DNA from: Colletes latitarsis
Lineage: Eukaryota; Arthropoda; Insecta; Hymenoptera; Colletidae
DNA: 64,000 nucleotides
Reading direction: 5' to 3'
Assembly: GCF_051014445.1 (NCBI RefSeq)
Contig: NC_135147.1
Span: 27,742,479 to 27,806,478, forward strand
Shown in pieces: positions 36,187 to 47,925 of this stretch. Under the pieces are notes generated by a model. The model searched no databases and was not told the origin of the DNA. It saw only the letters and a list, made by a program, of their open reading frames with translations. The first letter of the stretch is position 1. The number at the start of each line of letters is the position of its first letter. The position numbers and the translations under genes are program-made.

Positions 36187-39100
36187 GTATTAATTTTCGA
36201 AGAACGACGCTTCGGTCGCATCGGTTTTGGTTCGTTCGGTTATACGACGAATCGTTCTCGACGGAAATTGTTCTTAAAAGACCGTGGGATATAACGTTCT
36301 ACGTGCTATCTCGCACGATAGATCGAATATTGAAATTGTATTTTCTAGGCGGTAGAGGAAAAACACAGTAGAGAAGGCAATCGCGGAACGAAACGAAATC
36401 AAAAGTGCTACGCGTACCTCGACGATCGAACTGTCCAGCAGCGTGATCGACGAAAATTTCTGGAACCGGACGATCTCTCTTCTTCGTGCATTTATTCCAA
36501 TTACTCTTCATCAGGCGGACCGGCCCGCCTGCGCAAGTCCTTTCAATCCCACTAAGCGGACCCGCAACAAAACGAATTCAACCGCGTTTATGCCGCGATG
36601 GCCGTTTAAATTCGTCCGTTTTATTCACGGTGCGTCGTTTTCAAACTGGCCATACTCTCCTCTCTCATTTATTTCTCTGTGCTTTCCTTTTCTTAGACTC
36701 TCGTCGAGAAATTTCGTTCCGTTCGCGCAACAGTGACCGGCGGCAGCCAACAAACTGGCCAGCTCGCGTCTTTCGTTCTCTATTTTTCGTTTCGACAAGA
36801 AATTTCCCAGACACGCGACAAACATCGCCGATAAACATTTTCGCTGGTAAGAAATGAAAATTGATCTAAGCGATCTGAACGAGACGTCCGTGGTGTTACA
36901 AATCTATACCTTAATCGCTTACAATCAATTTCTGCCGTTGAAAGTTTCGGTCGATCGATCCGAGATTTCAAGTCCAGACTTCGTTTTCTCTTCACCTAGA
37001 TATCGGGCTTAAAACGTGTCAAGACTGAATAAATTATCGAGTTACCCGTAACGTGGACAAACGAAGCCTGTACCAACGAAACTACTCGAAACATGTTGAT
37101 ACTCGCGCATTCGATTCGATCGATCGATCGATTCGTTCGCCGTTCTTACATACATACTTAGATACATAGGTAGGATCGACAAACGAAATGGGCGAAAAGC
37201 GGAATTTCGCTCTTCGACGAGCATTCTGTTTTCTCGAATCTAAAGACACCGTTTCCGCGTGGCCAGCCCCAACACAACCCTTATCAACGCCTCGAATCGA
37301 TAACGATTATTGCGCGTAAACGCAAATATTTCAAACACGTTACAACTATTATACTTACGTATTCATCTTTGCGATTGGGTCCACCGCGTTGCTCGAAACG
37401 AACGATTCTCTCGATCCGAATCGAACCGGATTTAAATTCCATATTTAAGCGTTTTCTATATTATACGAACCGTCGATACCGACGTTTAGTCCAATGGACA
37501 CGAATTAGAGGAAGATTTTAGTTTAGAATCGGCACTTGTCAATTCCCGTAGAATTAGGTTGTTATCAAGTACGAACCGACCCAATCGTACCCATTACGAT
37601 AGATGCAGATTCGTGAAAACTAACAAGACTCGAAAAGCAAATATCCTCGTTTTTATCTACTATCAAAGTTTCCGACCAATTATCGCTTCGAAACTCGAAG
37701 ACCTCGTAATCGTTCTAGTTTCACCGCGACAATGTATATTATATTGTACATCGTTTAGTCTTGTACCTTTCAAATCAGTTTAATTATTTCTTAATGACAA
37801 TCAGATAAACTTTCTAACGTTGTATAAAACAAAAAAAAAAAACAAAAAACTATCCAATGGTCTTTACTTAACGTAAATCGCCAACACTGTGTATCTGCAT
37901 CGATCAGTCTATCGTCAGAATTAAAGAAGAAAAAAAAAAAAAACTATGGTCATACGCACAGCCAGGACCAGTAAAAAGCGAAACAACCGGATCAAGTAGT
38001 TTCAATTGTGTCTGTTTTACGACTCGTAGAGAAACAAAGGGACAAATTTTAGTCGTAACGGATCGTCTGTTCTCCGTATAGTTTTCGATAATAGTACTTC
38101 GGTATACACTAGTTTTGTCTACGATTAGTCGATTGTATACGCGAAACGACCAACGTTAGAGAGAAATTTCAGTCCGGACCAAAAGGAGAAACATAATACA
38201 GTATTCAGTTTGTTAGTTTGTCAGAGGCTCGGGGGATCGAAAGCGGTTAAGGGATATTCGAACGGCGTTATTCCTTCGACGAACGAAATGCAGGTAACGG
38301 TAATGGATGGGGTTGTGTTCGTTGTTCGCAACCCAAGAAACAGTATTAACAAAACGACAACCGGAGGGTTTTCGAATCTTGTCGACGCAAGAAAATCAGA
38401 ATTTTATCTCGACGATTTATTCTTCGAATCGTCGCGTCGTCTTTCTTCGAGATTTATTCTAGCTATATATACATATATTTCGAGAGTTTCAAGGGGGTTT
38501 CCCTTATAGACGCACGGGGCTGGCCGCCTTTTACATACCTATTGTAAATACAATCTACACTAACGTATCAACGTTTCTATTCGATTTTATCAAGAAATCC
38601 TATTATACACACTGAGACTCTCACACACAAACAGAGACCTAACCCGTATACACTTTGTCTCTCTTTCTCTAACTATACACGATCAATTATACGATTCTAT
38701 TCCTATCTCTGATACCTAACGTTATACATGCATACTCAACTCTATCGAATCTATCGTTCTAATCTTTGTCTTTACTCGTAATTCTAATTGCAAGACACTC
38801 GTAGCGAGATAGAAGGAAAAAAAAATATGATCGTTAAGCGCGTACGATCGTTCTAAATAAAATTTCGCGCGTACCTTTCAACATCCGCGCGAATCGATAT
38901 AGGTTGTAGATAGATAAGGAGATCGTGTGCAACGAACGGCCCCGACCGTAAACAATCGAGGCCGAATCGTTTGTTTGTTCGAGCGAAAGTTTAAAATTGT
39001 ACGCTCGTTACCCTTATAATTGACGTTTCTATTCCTTTCTGGAGAAAAATATGCTCATCTTTTAGATTTTCTCGGATCGTCTGTACTCGGAAGAATAATC

Positions 39101-39597
39101 GATCGAGCCGCTCAAAGCCAACGGAGCAGTTAATCTTGGTCGTATCGTTTGGCTACATTCTCTTGCTAGATCGCATCGCTCGTCTTCCTGTACGAATCTA
39201 CGGTTAAAGTACGATCCATGGCCGATTCACGGTCGGACAAACACTGGCCTCGAGCGGCCGATTAACTTTTATCGGAGTGCAGTTCCCTCGCTAGAATATA
39301 TAAATTGTTTGTTCTGTTGGAACGTCTATCTGTGAAAGTCGGGCAGGGCATTCTGTTTTCGAAATGGAAATAATCGGTTCCTGAATTGAAACGACCAGAC
39401 AGAGAAAATAGGGAGGTGATCGGTGTATGTTTTCTAGAAACAATTCGAGAACTAACGTTACATTGTAAGATAGAAAAACTTTGTAAAGTACGATACTTGT
39501 TGTTAACGACGATGGCGACCCATTCAAAGACCGGCCAGTCACGCTAATGGCGAAACAAACTATGCACATTGAATCGGAGTTTTGTACCGTGAAGCGA

Positions 39598-39655
39598 AAC
39601 ATACATACATACATACATACATACATACATACATGCATACATAGATACATACATA
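39598..39655. repeat. Tetranucleotide microsatellite (CATA)n
   Basis: About 13 CATA units with GCATA and GATA variants. Reading frames through it encode His-Thr-Tyr-Ile repeats and are artefacts. Confidence 0.95.
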
Positions 39656-41842
39656 AGTGCTGTTCGCCAGTAGATAAATATAGACGCGTGTATATATGTA
39701 TTGTTGCGTTATTGCCTAACATTTACGATAGGTACGTTATTACGAAGAGAGAATCGAAGCGTTTGGCGCGAAAATATCTCCGGGTATCGATTATCTGACT
39801 TTATTATTTACAGATTAATCGATACGTCGCGTCGCATCGTTAAATTTCGTCCACGAAATCACCGAGTTGATTAATCGCGTCTCGCGGTATTGTCCGTGGT
39901 GTGACTTGAAAATTAACTTGAGAACTTCTCGTACGGAACCCTTCGATTAGAAACTCTCTTCTACCTTACCATCAGGAGCATCTGTCCGATGATTAGAACA
40001 CGATTGTAGATTATAATATATAAATAGTCCTGTTGTAAATAGAAGATGAAGATCGCTAATTTTACGCTAATATACCGTACCATCGACGCGAAGTCGAGGG
40101 AAAATTTTGGCAATCTTGAATGCCCACGTAGATCTTACCTATCCGATTTTAATCAATTCGAACCAATCGTAAAACTTTGATAGAAATTATTAAACGGATC
40201 TAGAATAAAAAATTTTTAAACGCTTTTAAAATGTTGAAAGACTGTTGAAAACCTTAGGGTGCGACTGCTTGTTGTTATCCCACGTAATGATATTTGAAAG
40301 AAAAAATGAAATGGACCGAAAGACAGTGTCCCGAAAAAAAAAAACTTGTTCTTCTATTCGTTAAAAATCTTTCGCGTCTTGTCGGGTCAATATAATCGGT
40401 GCTGTCGAACGTACATACGTATGTATATCCGAAAGTTGAAGGTTTTTACCTGCGAGTGACCGTTATCATGTTGCAAAGTGAAAAGGACACCGCGTCGAAC
40501 GAGACTTTGAATTATTTCTGCGAGCCTTAATATAAACCATACGAATGCGGTGTGTTCCTTTGCGTGGCAAGGAAAAGAAGCCACGTATAAAGAGGCCTTA
40601 CTCTAGTTTCGACAGCACTGCATTACACCGTAACAAGAATATCGGTTCGATCGACAAGTCTATAAGCTAGTTTGTAATTGCCGTTTTCTCGATTTCTCCT
40701 CGACGATACGTAGGTACTTACTTACTATGTTCGCCGTTACGTTGACCGTTTCCTCGCAGGTCGTTCAGAGGCCTCGAATATTCTCGCTGTTCGATCGATT
40801 ACTAAGATCCACGGTGGACGCCAGGTCCCGTTAGCGTATAAGAAACTCTGATAGAACTTAAACCCTAGCCAAGGTATGTATATCGACAAGTTCGATGTAC
40901 GCGTAAAAGCAGAAAACGAGAAAAAAGTGTTTACGAGATTAAGTAGGAAAAACCGCAAAAAGACGGAACGCTGGCCGTGCTCTTGATCAATACCTCACGA
41001 AATCTCGTTATTCTTTCCGCTCTATCTTCCACGTACTTACTTTTACGACCCCAGCCTCCCCCTAGTCTCCCTCTAGTTCCGTTTAAACCAACGCGATCAA
41101 TCCGCCACCCCGCGTTGCTGTAGAAATCGTTCTAGGGCCCATACAACAACCGCTCGCCCTTGCTTTTACTCCTTCTTTCACTTTCGCTCCTCGATTCCCC
41201 CCATTTCCGTCGAAACTTCATCACGCCTGGACTTCCATTCCATCCGTAACATTTACGCTATACAACGAAATGCGATTACGTTTACGTTGCGTACGCAACG
41301 TCGTACATCTCGCTCGAGTATCGCAACAATTATTTAGCTAACCTAGACGCAGTATTAGCCAGCAAGAAAGTCGAGAACTTGTCGCGTAATCGTGTTGCCA
41401 ACGATACACCTCCTTGGGGAGGCTTACCTTGCAGCCGATATAATGCAGTGCTCTCGATGAGGAACGAGTGCCATAGCGAGCCGAAGCGCTTACTTTACAT
41501 GCACATATAATTTACTTTACTTCTTTGTCACCCATCAACATCGTGCACATTTTTATTAGTAACAACAAGGACCAATAGTTTACGCGGGATGTTAGTTTGA
41601 TTCGTCGTTTCATTATTGCAATAAAATTGTTTGTTAAAATCGACAATTGTTTCGCTTCTGATAAAACATTTTTATACTAGTATGAAAATTGTTTCAAGAA
41701 ACGTTAGCATGATACGTATCCTCGCAGCACAGATTCAGCGAGGAACCGAGAAGGAACGGCACCCCATTATGCGAAAGTATCGATCTTTCTGCACCGTTCT
41801 TCTACTACGAGCCATAAAGCTTTATCTTCCGTCTTCTCTATA

Positions 41843-41945
41843 CACATATGTATGTACATGCGTGCGTGTGTATGTACACGCACGTATGTACACATCTATG
41901 TATATACGCATACAAACAAACATACATACATACATGTATGTATAC
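41843..41945. repeat. Imperfect (CATA/GTAT)n low-complexity tract
   Basis: Alternating ACATAT, GTATGTACATG and CATACATACATACATG units, partly self-complementary, so a transcript could fold. No gene is implied. Confidence 0.8.
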
Positions 41946-43717
41946 TATAATTCCTGTTGTACAGAATAAGAAAGGACCGAAAACGTCCGTTGTAAAATTA
42001 TTGTAACATGTTAAGCCGTTTATGCCTACGCTCATTATTATTGGCATTATTATACTGTCGATTCGTTGTTCGTCATTTGCGTTATCAAGATCGCAGAAAT
42101 CGAACAAATGGAAAAGCTAGTGTTCAACGTATCTTAAACGCAAACGACGAAAATCGAATAGCGCGTGTTAATTGTTGATGCACGATCTCGTTGAAAACCC
42201 CTTAAAAATAGAGTCGAGAAAAATCAGGGAGTGAAAGAGAGTGAGAGAAAGAAAGAGAGAAAGAGAGAGAAAACGCTGAAAACCGCTTACCTTCGCAGCA
42301 ACAAAATCGACAGAATAACGAACCGACGTGTTATTAAACATTAAAAATTGATCGTTGCCGGAAAAGTAAAAGAGATACTTTGGACAGTCGCTCGATTATT
42401 CTGCGAAATGTTCAACCGTTTTAAGTTAAAACTTTTAACTACGTAGTTCTTAAAAAATATACTAAAGAAATATATCGATTGTTTAGACTGTCCGTTAATC
42501 GGTTTGTTGCTCGATCGCAAGTGGCTGTTTCAGTGACCCGTTTCAGAAAAACATTACGAGCGACCGACTAAGAATCAATTAATTGTAATTGAGTCGAAAG
42601 TGCAAAATATACAGACATTAAATGTTATTTACACCGCTGCGAGCAGTTTATTTCAAACGCGTGCCTAATTTCCCTATACACCCGCCCTGTATACCTACAA
42701 ATTACTGTAACACGTACATATGTAGGTACTTGAAATATGGTGTATCGATCACCGCACTACAGACCTGCTGGATGAATATAAAAAAAAAGGAATAATTCAC
42801 TGTACACGAACAGAATTTAAACATATCCCGGAAAGTGTATCGACGCGACTACTTAGCAACATGGTTGACGTTACCGTTAGCCTTGACAGGAGTATTATTT
42901 CATCGCAGAACACGCTCTACGGTAAATAAAAGGAAAACCGGACGAATAATGACGCTCTTTTATCGTTAAGTAGTTTCCTGTGTTAGACGTGCAACGACCT
43001 AGATATCGTGCGTTTGATCTCTTTTAACGGTTACAAAATACATTACTCGTTTTCCTTTCTTTCCTCTCTTTTCGTTTCTTCTTTACCGAGAATTTGTCCG
43101 AAAAGTGTGTCGCGGGAGATCATACGAAACGATAAATCTCTCTCGCGATAAGTTATTGCAAATAAATAAAAAGATAAAGAGGTTTCCAAAAATATGTAGT
43201 TAACGCGCGCGGAAAATCGATTACTTGCCAGGTCATCGTTATCTGGTGACGGTATGCGTAATTCTACGCTAATATTTTCCTCTTTTCTTCTCGAGAATCG
43301 AACGATAACACGCAACCGGTACTGATCACTGCACATGTTGACAGCTCAGTTTCTGAATGGACGCAGAGTATCCTTCTACCAGAATGGACGTAACTAAAGT
43401 AGGTACTTATTTACGTCTCTCGTACAGCGGAATTGCGAAAATGCAATTAACTCGAAACTCCAGAATCGAGAATACCTTTGAAGATCGTCTCCGAGGTAAG
43501 CAGCTGAAAATCTCGCACAAGAATAAAATCATCGTTCAGACCGATTGTTCAAAACGACTGTCCACGTACCAAAGAGATTACAAAACCTTTCTGTTCTCGA
43601 TCAACGTAAACAATGACGCGGTTTCGATGCTCCGAGGACAAGGAATAAGCGCGATAAGGGCACACGGGAATAATCGCGATAGCGAAGATAAAGCGATAAC
43701 CTGATTTCTGCCAAAAA

Positions 43718-43726
43718 TATATATAA
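43718..43726 (+). promoter_or_regulatory. TATA box of the maltase-like gene
   Basis: TATATATAA lies 48 bases before the ATG at 43774, the right distance for a short 5'UTR with a start about 25-30 bases downstream of the box. A clear TATA box fits a regulated, tissue-specific gene better than a housekeeping gene. Confidence 0.55.
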
Positions 43727-43773
43727 CAGGATCAAATCGCAGGTGTCCGGCATGTTTCGGTGAAATCGCCAAT

Positions 43774-46287
43774 ATGACTGTGCTCCGTAAATGGTTGCTA
43801 CTCATTCTGGGACTTCTACTCGCGGAAACAAAGTGTGCAGAGTCTAGCAACAAGGAATGGTGGGAAACCGCGCTGGTTTATCAAATCTGGCCGAGAGGAT
43901 TTCAGGACACCGACGGTAACGGCGAGGGTGACTTAAAGGGTACGTTACAACCGTTCATAATCCATTTGTAAACTACTTATGCACTACACTCTAAACGCGT
44001 TTTTATCGAAACTATATTTTTGAGATGGTTTCAAGGTATCATCAGTCGTCTCGATTATCTGAATGATCTTGGAATCGACGCGATTTGGCTAAATCCTGTT
44101 TACCCGTCGCCATTGATAGATTCTGGATACGACATTTCCAATTACATCGATATAAATCCCCTCTTTGGTAATCTCGAGCAGTTTGATGAATTCGTAAAAG
44201 AAGCACACCATCGTGGTACGTATGGATAGACAATACGCGTTTGTTCAATATAAAAACACCGATATGTACATACGTACAACAGAACTCAATATTTCAGACG
44301 TGAAAGTCATGCTGGACATAGTGCCAAATCATTCAAGCGACGTACACAAATGGTTTTTGCTATCCATCGATAATATTCATCCATACAATAACTATTACGT
44401 TTGGTCGAATGGATCTATCGACGAAAACGGCACTAGGACACCTCCTAATAATTGGGTAGATTTCTTCTAATTTAAAAATTATACTTTTCGAACAATGCGA
44501 CGTAATTTTATCTTTTATTCAGGTGAGCACTTACAGCGACAAAGAGGGATCTGCATGGACTTGGCACGATAAAAGGCAACAATGGTATTACCATAAGTTT
44601 CACGAATCCCAACCTGATCTCAATTTAAGAAACGAAAATGTGGTACAAGAGTTACTGGTACAGTATTTCTATTACGACAAAGCTACATTTTACACTCTGA
44701 TGAAAAATTAATCTATTTTCACGTCGCAGGATGTATTTAACTTTTGGTTAAAAAGAGGCGTCGATGGTTTTCGTATTAACGGAGTATCGTATTTTTTCGA
44801 AGACAAAGTCTTAAGAGACGAACCGATCGGGAAAAGTGGATCCTATACATCCGGATTGCCCGAGAATACAAATCTTCTATACACGTTTCGCTCATACATC
44901 GATAATTGGGTAGAAACAAATAATGCAACCTCGAAGTACATGCGAAAATATTACAAATATGATTAGAGCTTTCACCCCACGTTCACGATATAATGATATA
45001 CTCGACGAATTACAGATTGCTTATCGCAGAATCTTATGATTCGGATGAAACACTGATAGCTCTTTATGGTAATAAGACGCACGCTGGAATTCCGCCCTTT
45101 AATTTCCGCTTTATCGACTGCATTCGAAACACCAGTACTGCTGGATATATTAAAAATATTCTAGACGATTGGTTCAAAATACTCCCCGATAATGCAACCA
45201 CAAATTGGGTGGTAATAAGATATACCGTAACAATTATTTCCTATTCTATGCGTCTAATTTAAACGATTGGCACATATCTTTTCTTTAATTTCAGCTTTCC
45301 AATCATGATAATTCAAGAGCAGCATCAAGAATTGGATTAAATCGCGTTGATGGTCTTCATATGCTTAGTCTCTTATTACCTGGTCAAGCATATACTTACT
45401 ATGGAGAAGAGATTGCTATGTTGGACAGAAAAATGTTATGGAACGAAACGATTGACCCTATGGGTCGTTCGAGAACAAACGTAACGTACGAAAAATATTC
45501 TAGAGATCCTGCAAGAACACCGATGCAGTGGAACTCTGACTCGTCGGCAGGATTTTCAACCAACGAAACCACGTACCTTCCTCTTCACCCAGATTACTTG
45601 GATAGAAACGTCAAAATGCAGCAACTTCAGAAACAGAGTAACTTAAACACTTACAAATCGCTTACTACTCTTAGGAGAGAAAAAGTTTTCACCCATGGAG
45701 ACTATGAACTAACAACCCTAAATAATGATCGGGTGTTAATTTTAAGAAGGTTTGTACGAAATATGATTAGATTTTCTATGTATTCGGTAATTATCTAATC
45801 TAATTTTTCATCAGATTTTTTGAAGACTACCCTACATATTTGATTGTCATTAATCTAAATCTACGGCAAGAGAAAGTTAATTTAACCTCATTGTATCCAA
45901 ACCTAGAGGATTCTATGGAAATTGTTATTGCCTCCAGTAATGCTGTCTACGTTACGTAAGTTCTTTTATCAAATATTATGAACGCGCATAAGAATTCGTT
46001 TAAAATGATCAAACTGTACTATACTGCTTAGGGCACGCATATCTGGAAACAATTTTCTACTGACTGCTAATGCTGCGTATGTATTGAAAGCCAAAGAAAT
46101 AAAAGAAACCACAACTGATTCGAATACCGAATCAACTACGGAAAACTGTGCATGCAACGAAACGAGCACCATTCCCACGTCAAGTACAACAAAATCAGGG
46201 AAAAACGCAGCAGCCGTGGCTGCTTCCATATCGATGTTGCGATTGATAATAAATGCGTTTGCTACGATACTATTCTTCAAATTCTGA
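43774..46287 (+). CDS. GH13 maltase-like protein, probably catalytically inactive, with hydrophobic C-terminal tail
   Basis: Nine coding exons give 630 aa: 43774-43939, 44036-44215, 44298-44455, 44523-44657, 44730-44935, 45016-45211, 45295-45749, 45815-45955 and 46032-46287. Residues 1-20 are a signal peptide. The GH13 barrel follows: WWETALVYQIWPRGFQDTDG, GIDAIWLNPVYPSP, region I DIVPNHSS, WTWH, QPDLNLRN, region III IAESYD (Glu287, acid/base position), and region IV LSNHDNSR (Asp352). In region II, where active members have GFRxDA, this protein reads GVDGFRINGV, so the nucleophile Asp is Asn230 (codon 44778-44780). After a Thr/Ser-rich linker the last 22 or so residues are hydrophobic, as in GPI-anchored or tail-anchored insect maltases. 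Insect maltases split alpha-1,4 glucosides in gut or gland; this copy may bind sugar without hydrolysing it. All splice junctions keep frame, so it is not an obvious pseudogene. It has a TATA box and a poly(A) signal. Confidence 0.9.
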
Positions 46288-46610
46288 ACATTTTTATAAG
46301 CAAGATTTTGTAAAATTAACGATTAGTTAGTTGTGTACGGATCAAAATAATTATAGTGCGTTAAACAAAGTATTTTTATATTAAAAATTTGTACGTGTCC
46401 TACCCAAGATTAGAACAATGCCAACATTTTAATGTAAAAGCTTCCCGGCTATACGCAGAAAGATTATGACATTTCGACAAGTGCATAACGTTGTAAATAT
46501 CATTCGTTCTATATCTCGTTACATCTGAAAATTTTTGTTTCTGCGATGAACTTTAATCAACAGTTTATGACTGTATTAAAACTGCATGACTTTGGCTATC
46601 TTGTTATGAT

Positions 46611-46616
46611 AATAAA
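46611..46616 (+). terminator. Poly(A) signal of the maltase-like gene
   Basis: AATAAA 324 bases after the stop codon, before the next putative gene. It is the best placed hexamer in this 3'UTR. Confidence 0.45.
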
Positions 46617-46923
46617 TACATGTATGAACGTAGTTCAATTCGAAGGAATTTCAATTACCTTGAGAAACATTTCCTATCATGAAAAATAAGCGATATATTT
46701 AAGATGCCCGAGTTAGACGGAACGTTCTGTGCTTGGATATTTGGTAAAAGTTTCAATCGCGGACAGTGTTTTACGGTAGATTTGAAAGGTCGCGTTGCGT
46801 ATGAAAATTATCTACTGTCTGCTGGCTGTTCTCTAATTAAAGCGACGGGGAATTTAAAAATACGTAAACACATGTATTGAATCGCCTCTAACGTATCTTC
46901 TACGAGATAAGAGCGAAAGAAAA

Positions 46924-47925
46924 ATGACAATGGGGGCGGTGAAAGCAATTTCGCCATTCAATTGGTATCTATTTCTGTCTGTATTTATCTCGTACGTATA
47001 TAAAAGTTCGCCTCTGTTGTCCTGTATTCTGACACCGATCATCGACAGTCAGCCTAAATCGTGTCTCGCTTTTGTAAACACGCGTAAGTACTTATCCTCT
47101 GTCGTATCGGTTAGCAAACGAACGCGCAATGGAAAACACGATGAATCAAGGAAACCATTAGTCGGCCACTCTGATAGCAAAGAGCACGAGCAAGAAGAAA
47201 GGAAGCATGAAAAACAATGGAATCCAAAGAAACCAGTCGCCTATTCTATGGTAAATCGATTTACGAAGCCATACAAAACACCGGGTCGAAAGAGAGACAA
47301 AAGGACTCAGGTTTGATATTGTCACTATTGTATAACACAACCGCGAAAATTACACGTTGAATAAAGCATCGTTGATAACGAAACGAAATGTCGCGCATCT
47401 GTGCGCGATGTGTACTTGCGGACCAGATGTCCCAAATTGACGAAGATAACGATTTCAATTCGATCGATCGACGATAATTGTTCCGAGTATAATGAAATAA
47501 CTGTACGTTTGTTTTGGACCGTTTAGATAAATTCAAAGAACGAATATACGCGAAGCAAATTAAATTGTTAAGTATATGAAACATTTGTTTTCAGAATCGG
47601 TGAATGACGAGTTTAGATACTACACTGTTGACCCAAGTTGGATGAACGTTCGCCTCTGCATATTTTGGTTTTTATGGGCCATATTGATAGTAGTATTCGT
47701 TATATCTATTTTATCCTACTGTTGTTTTTTGTGGCAAACATGCAACAAGTCCGAAAAATTATTTATTTTAAACGCAACAAACACAGTGAGTACTCGAAAA
47801 AATTTCAACATAAATGTTTTCCTATTCTTTATTAATAATTTCGTATTGTACGCGTACGTTTTATGTTTCAGTAAATGTTCCAGGCGCGGGACAGTACCAA
47901 ATACCATGACATTTTCTATTTTTAA
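46924..47925 (+). CDS. Putative small membrane protein resembling the CD98hc membrane segment
   Basis: Hypothetical 130-aa protein from exons 46924-47083, 47595-47785 and 47884-47925. The first intron has a strong GTAAGT donor and TTTTCAG acceptor, and the frame agrees only for this pairing. The second has GTGAGT and GTTCCAG. Exon 2 encodes DPSWMNVRLCIFWFLWAILI (residues 66-85) followed by a Cys-rich end to the helix (SYCC at residues 94-97). CD98hc, 2.3 kb downstream, has DPFWVKLRWFLFITFWLLWL at the same place relative to its helix. No GH13-like ectodomain follows. Exon 1 is less sure: it has its own hydrophobic stretch (WYLFLSVFISYVY), and a longer open frame runs on to 47316. It could be a CD98hc-derived stub, an unrelated small protein, or partly chance. 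Possible poly(A) signal at 48094-48099. Confidence 0.4.

Larger units (their letters stand above)
32779..43710. other. About 11 kb without a recognised gene
   Basis: The first part may be Calx 3'UTR, but I cannot place its end. Fairly CpG-rich to about 37400, then more AT-rich. A-rich runs are at 37828-37850 and 37929-37943. Microsatellites at 35206, 36038, 39598 and 41843 are listed separately. Open frames here are short, or are translated repeats, and match nothing I know. Non-coding RNA or cis-regulatory elements cannot be excluded from sequence alone. Confidence 0.5.

Noticed and set aside
35961..36371. 136-aa frame with Ile and Met runs
   Set aside because: Translated (AAT)n/(GAT)n microsatellite.
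39291..39798. Frames with YVCMYVCM or IHTYIHT repeats
   Set aside because: Translated (CATA)n microsatellite on both strands.
41631..42107. Frames over the imperfect CATA/GTAT tract
   Set aside because: Low-complexity translation; no known domain.
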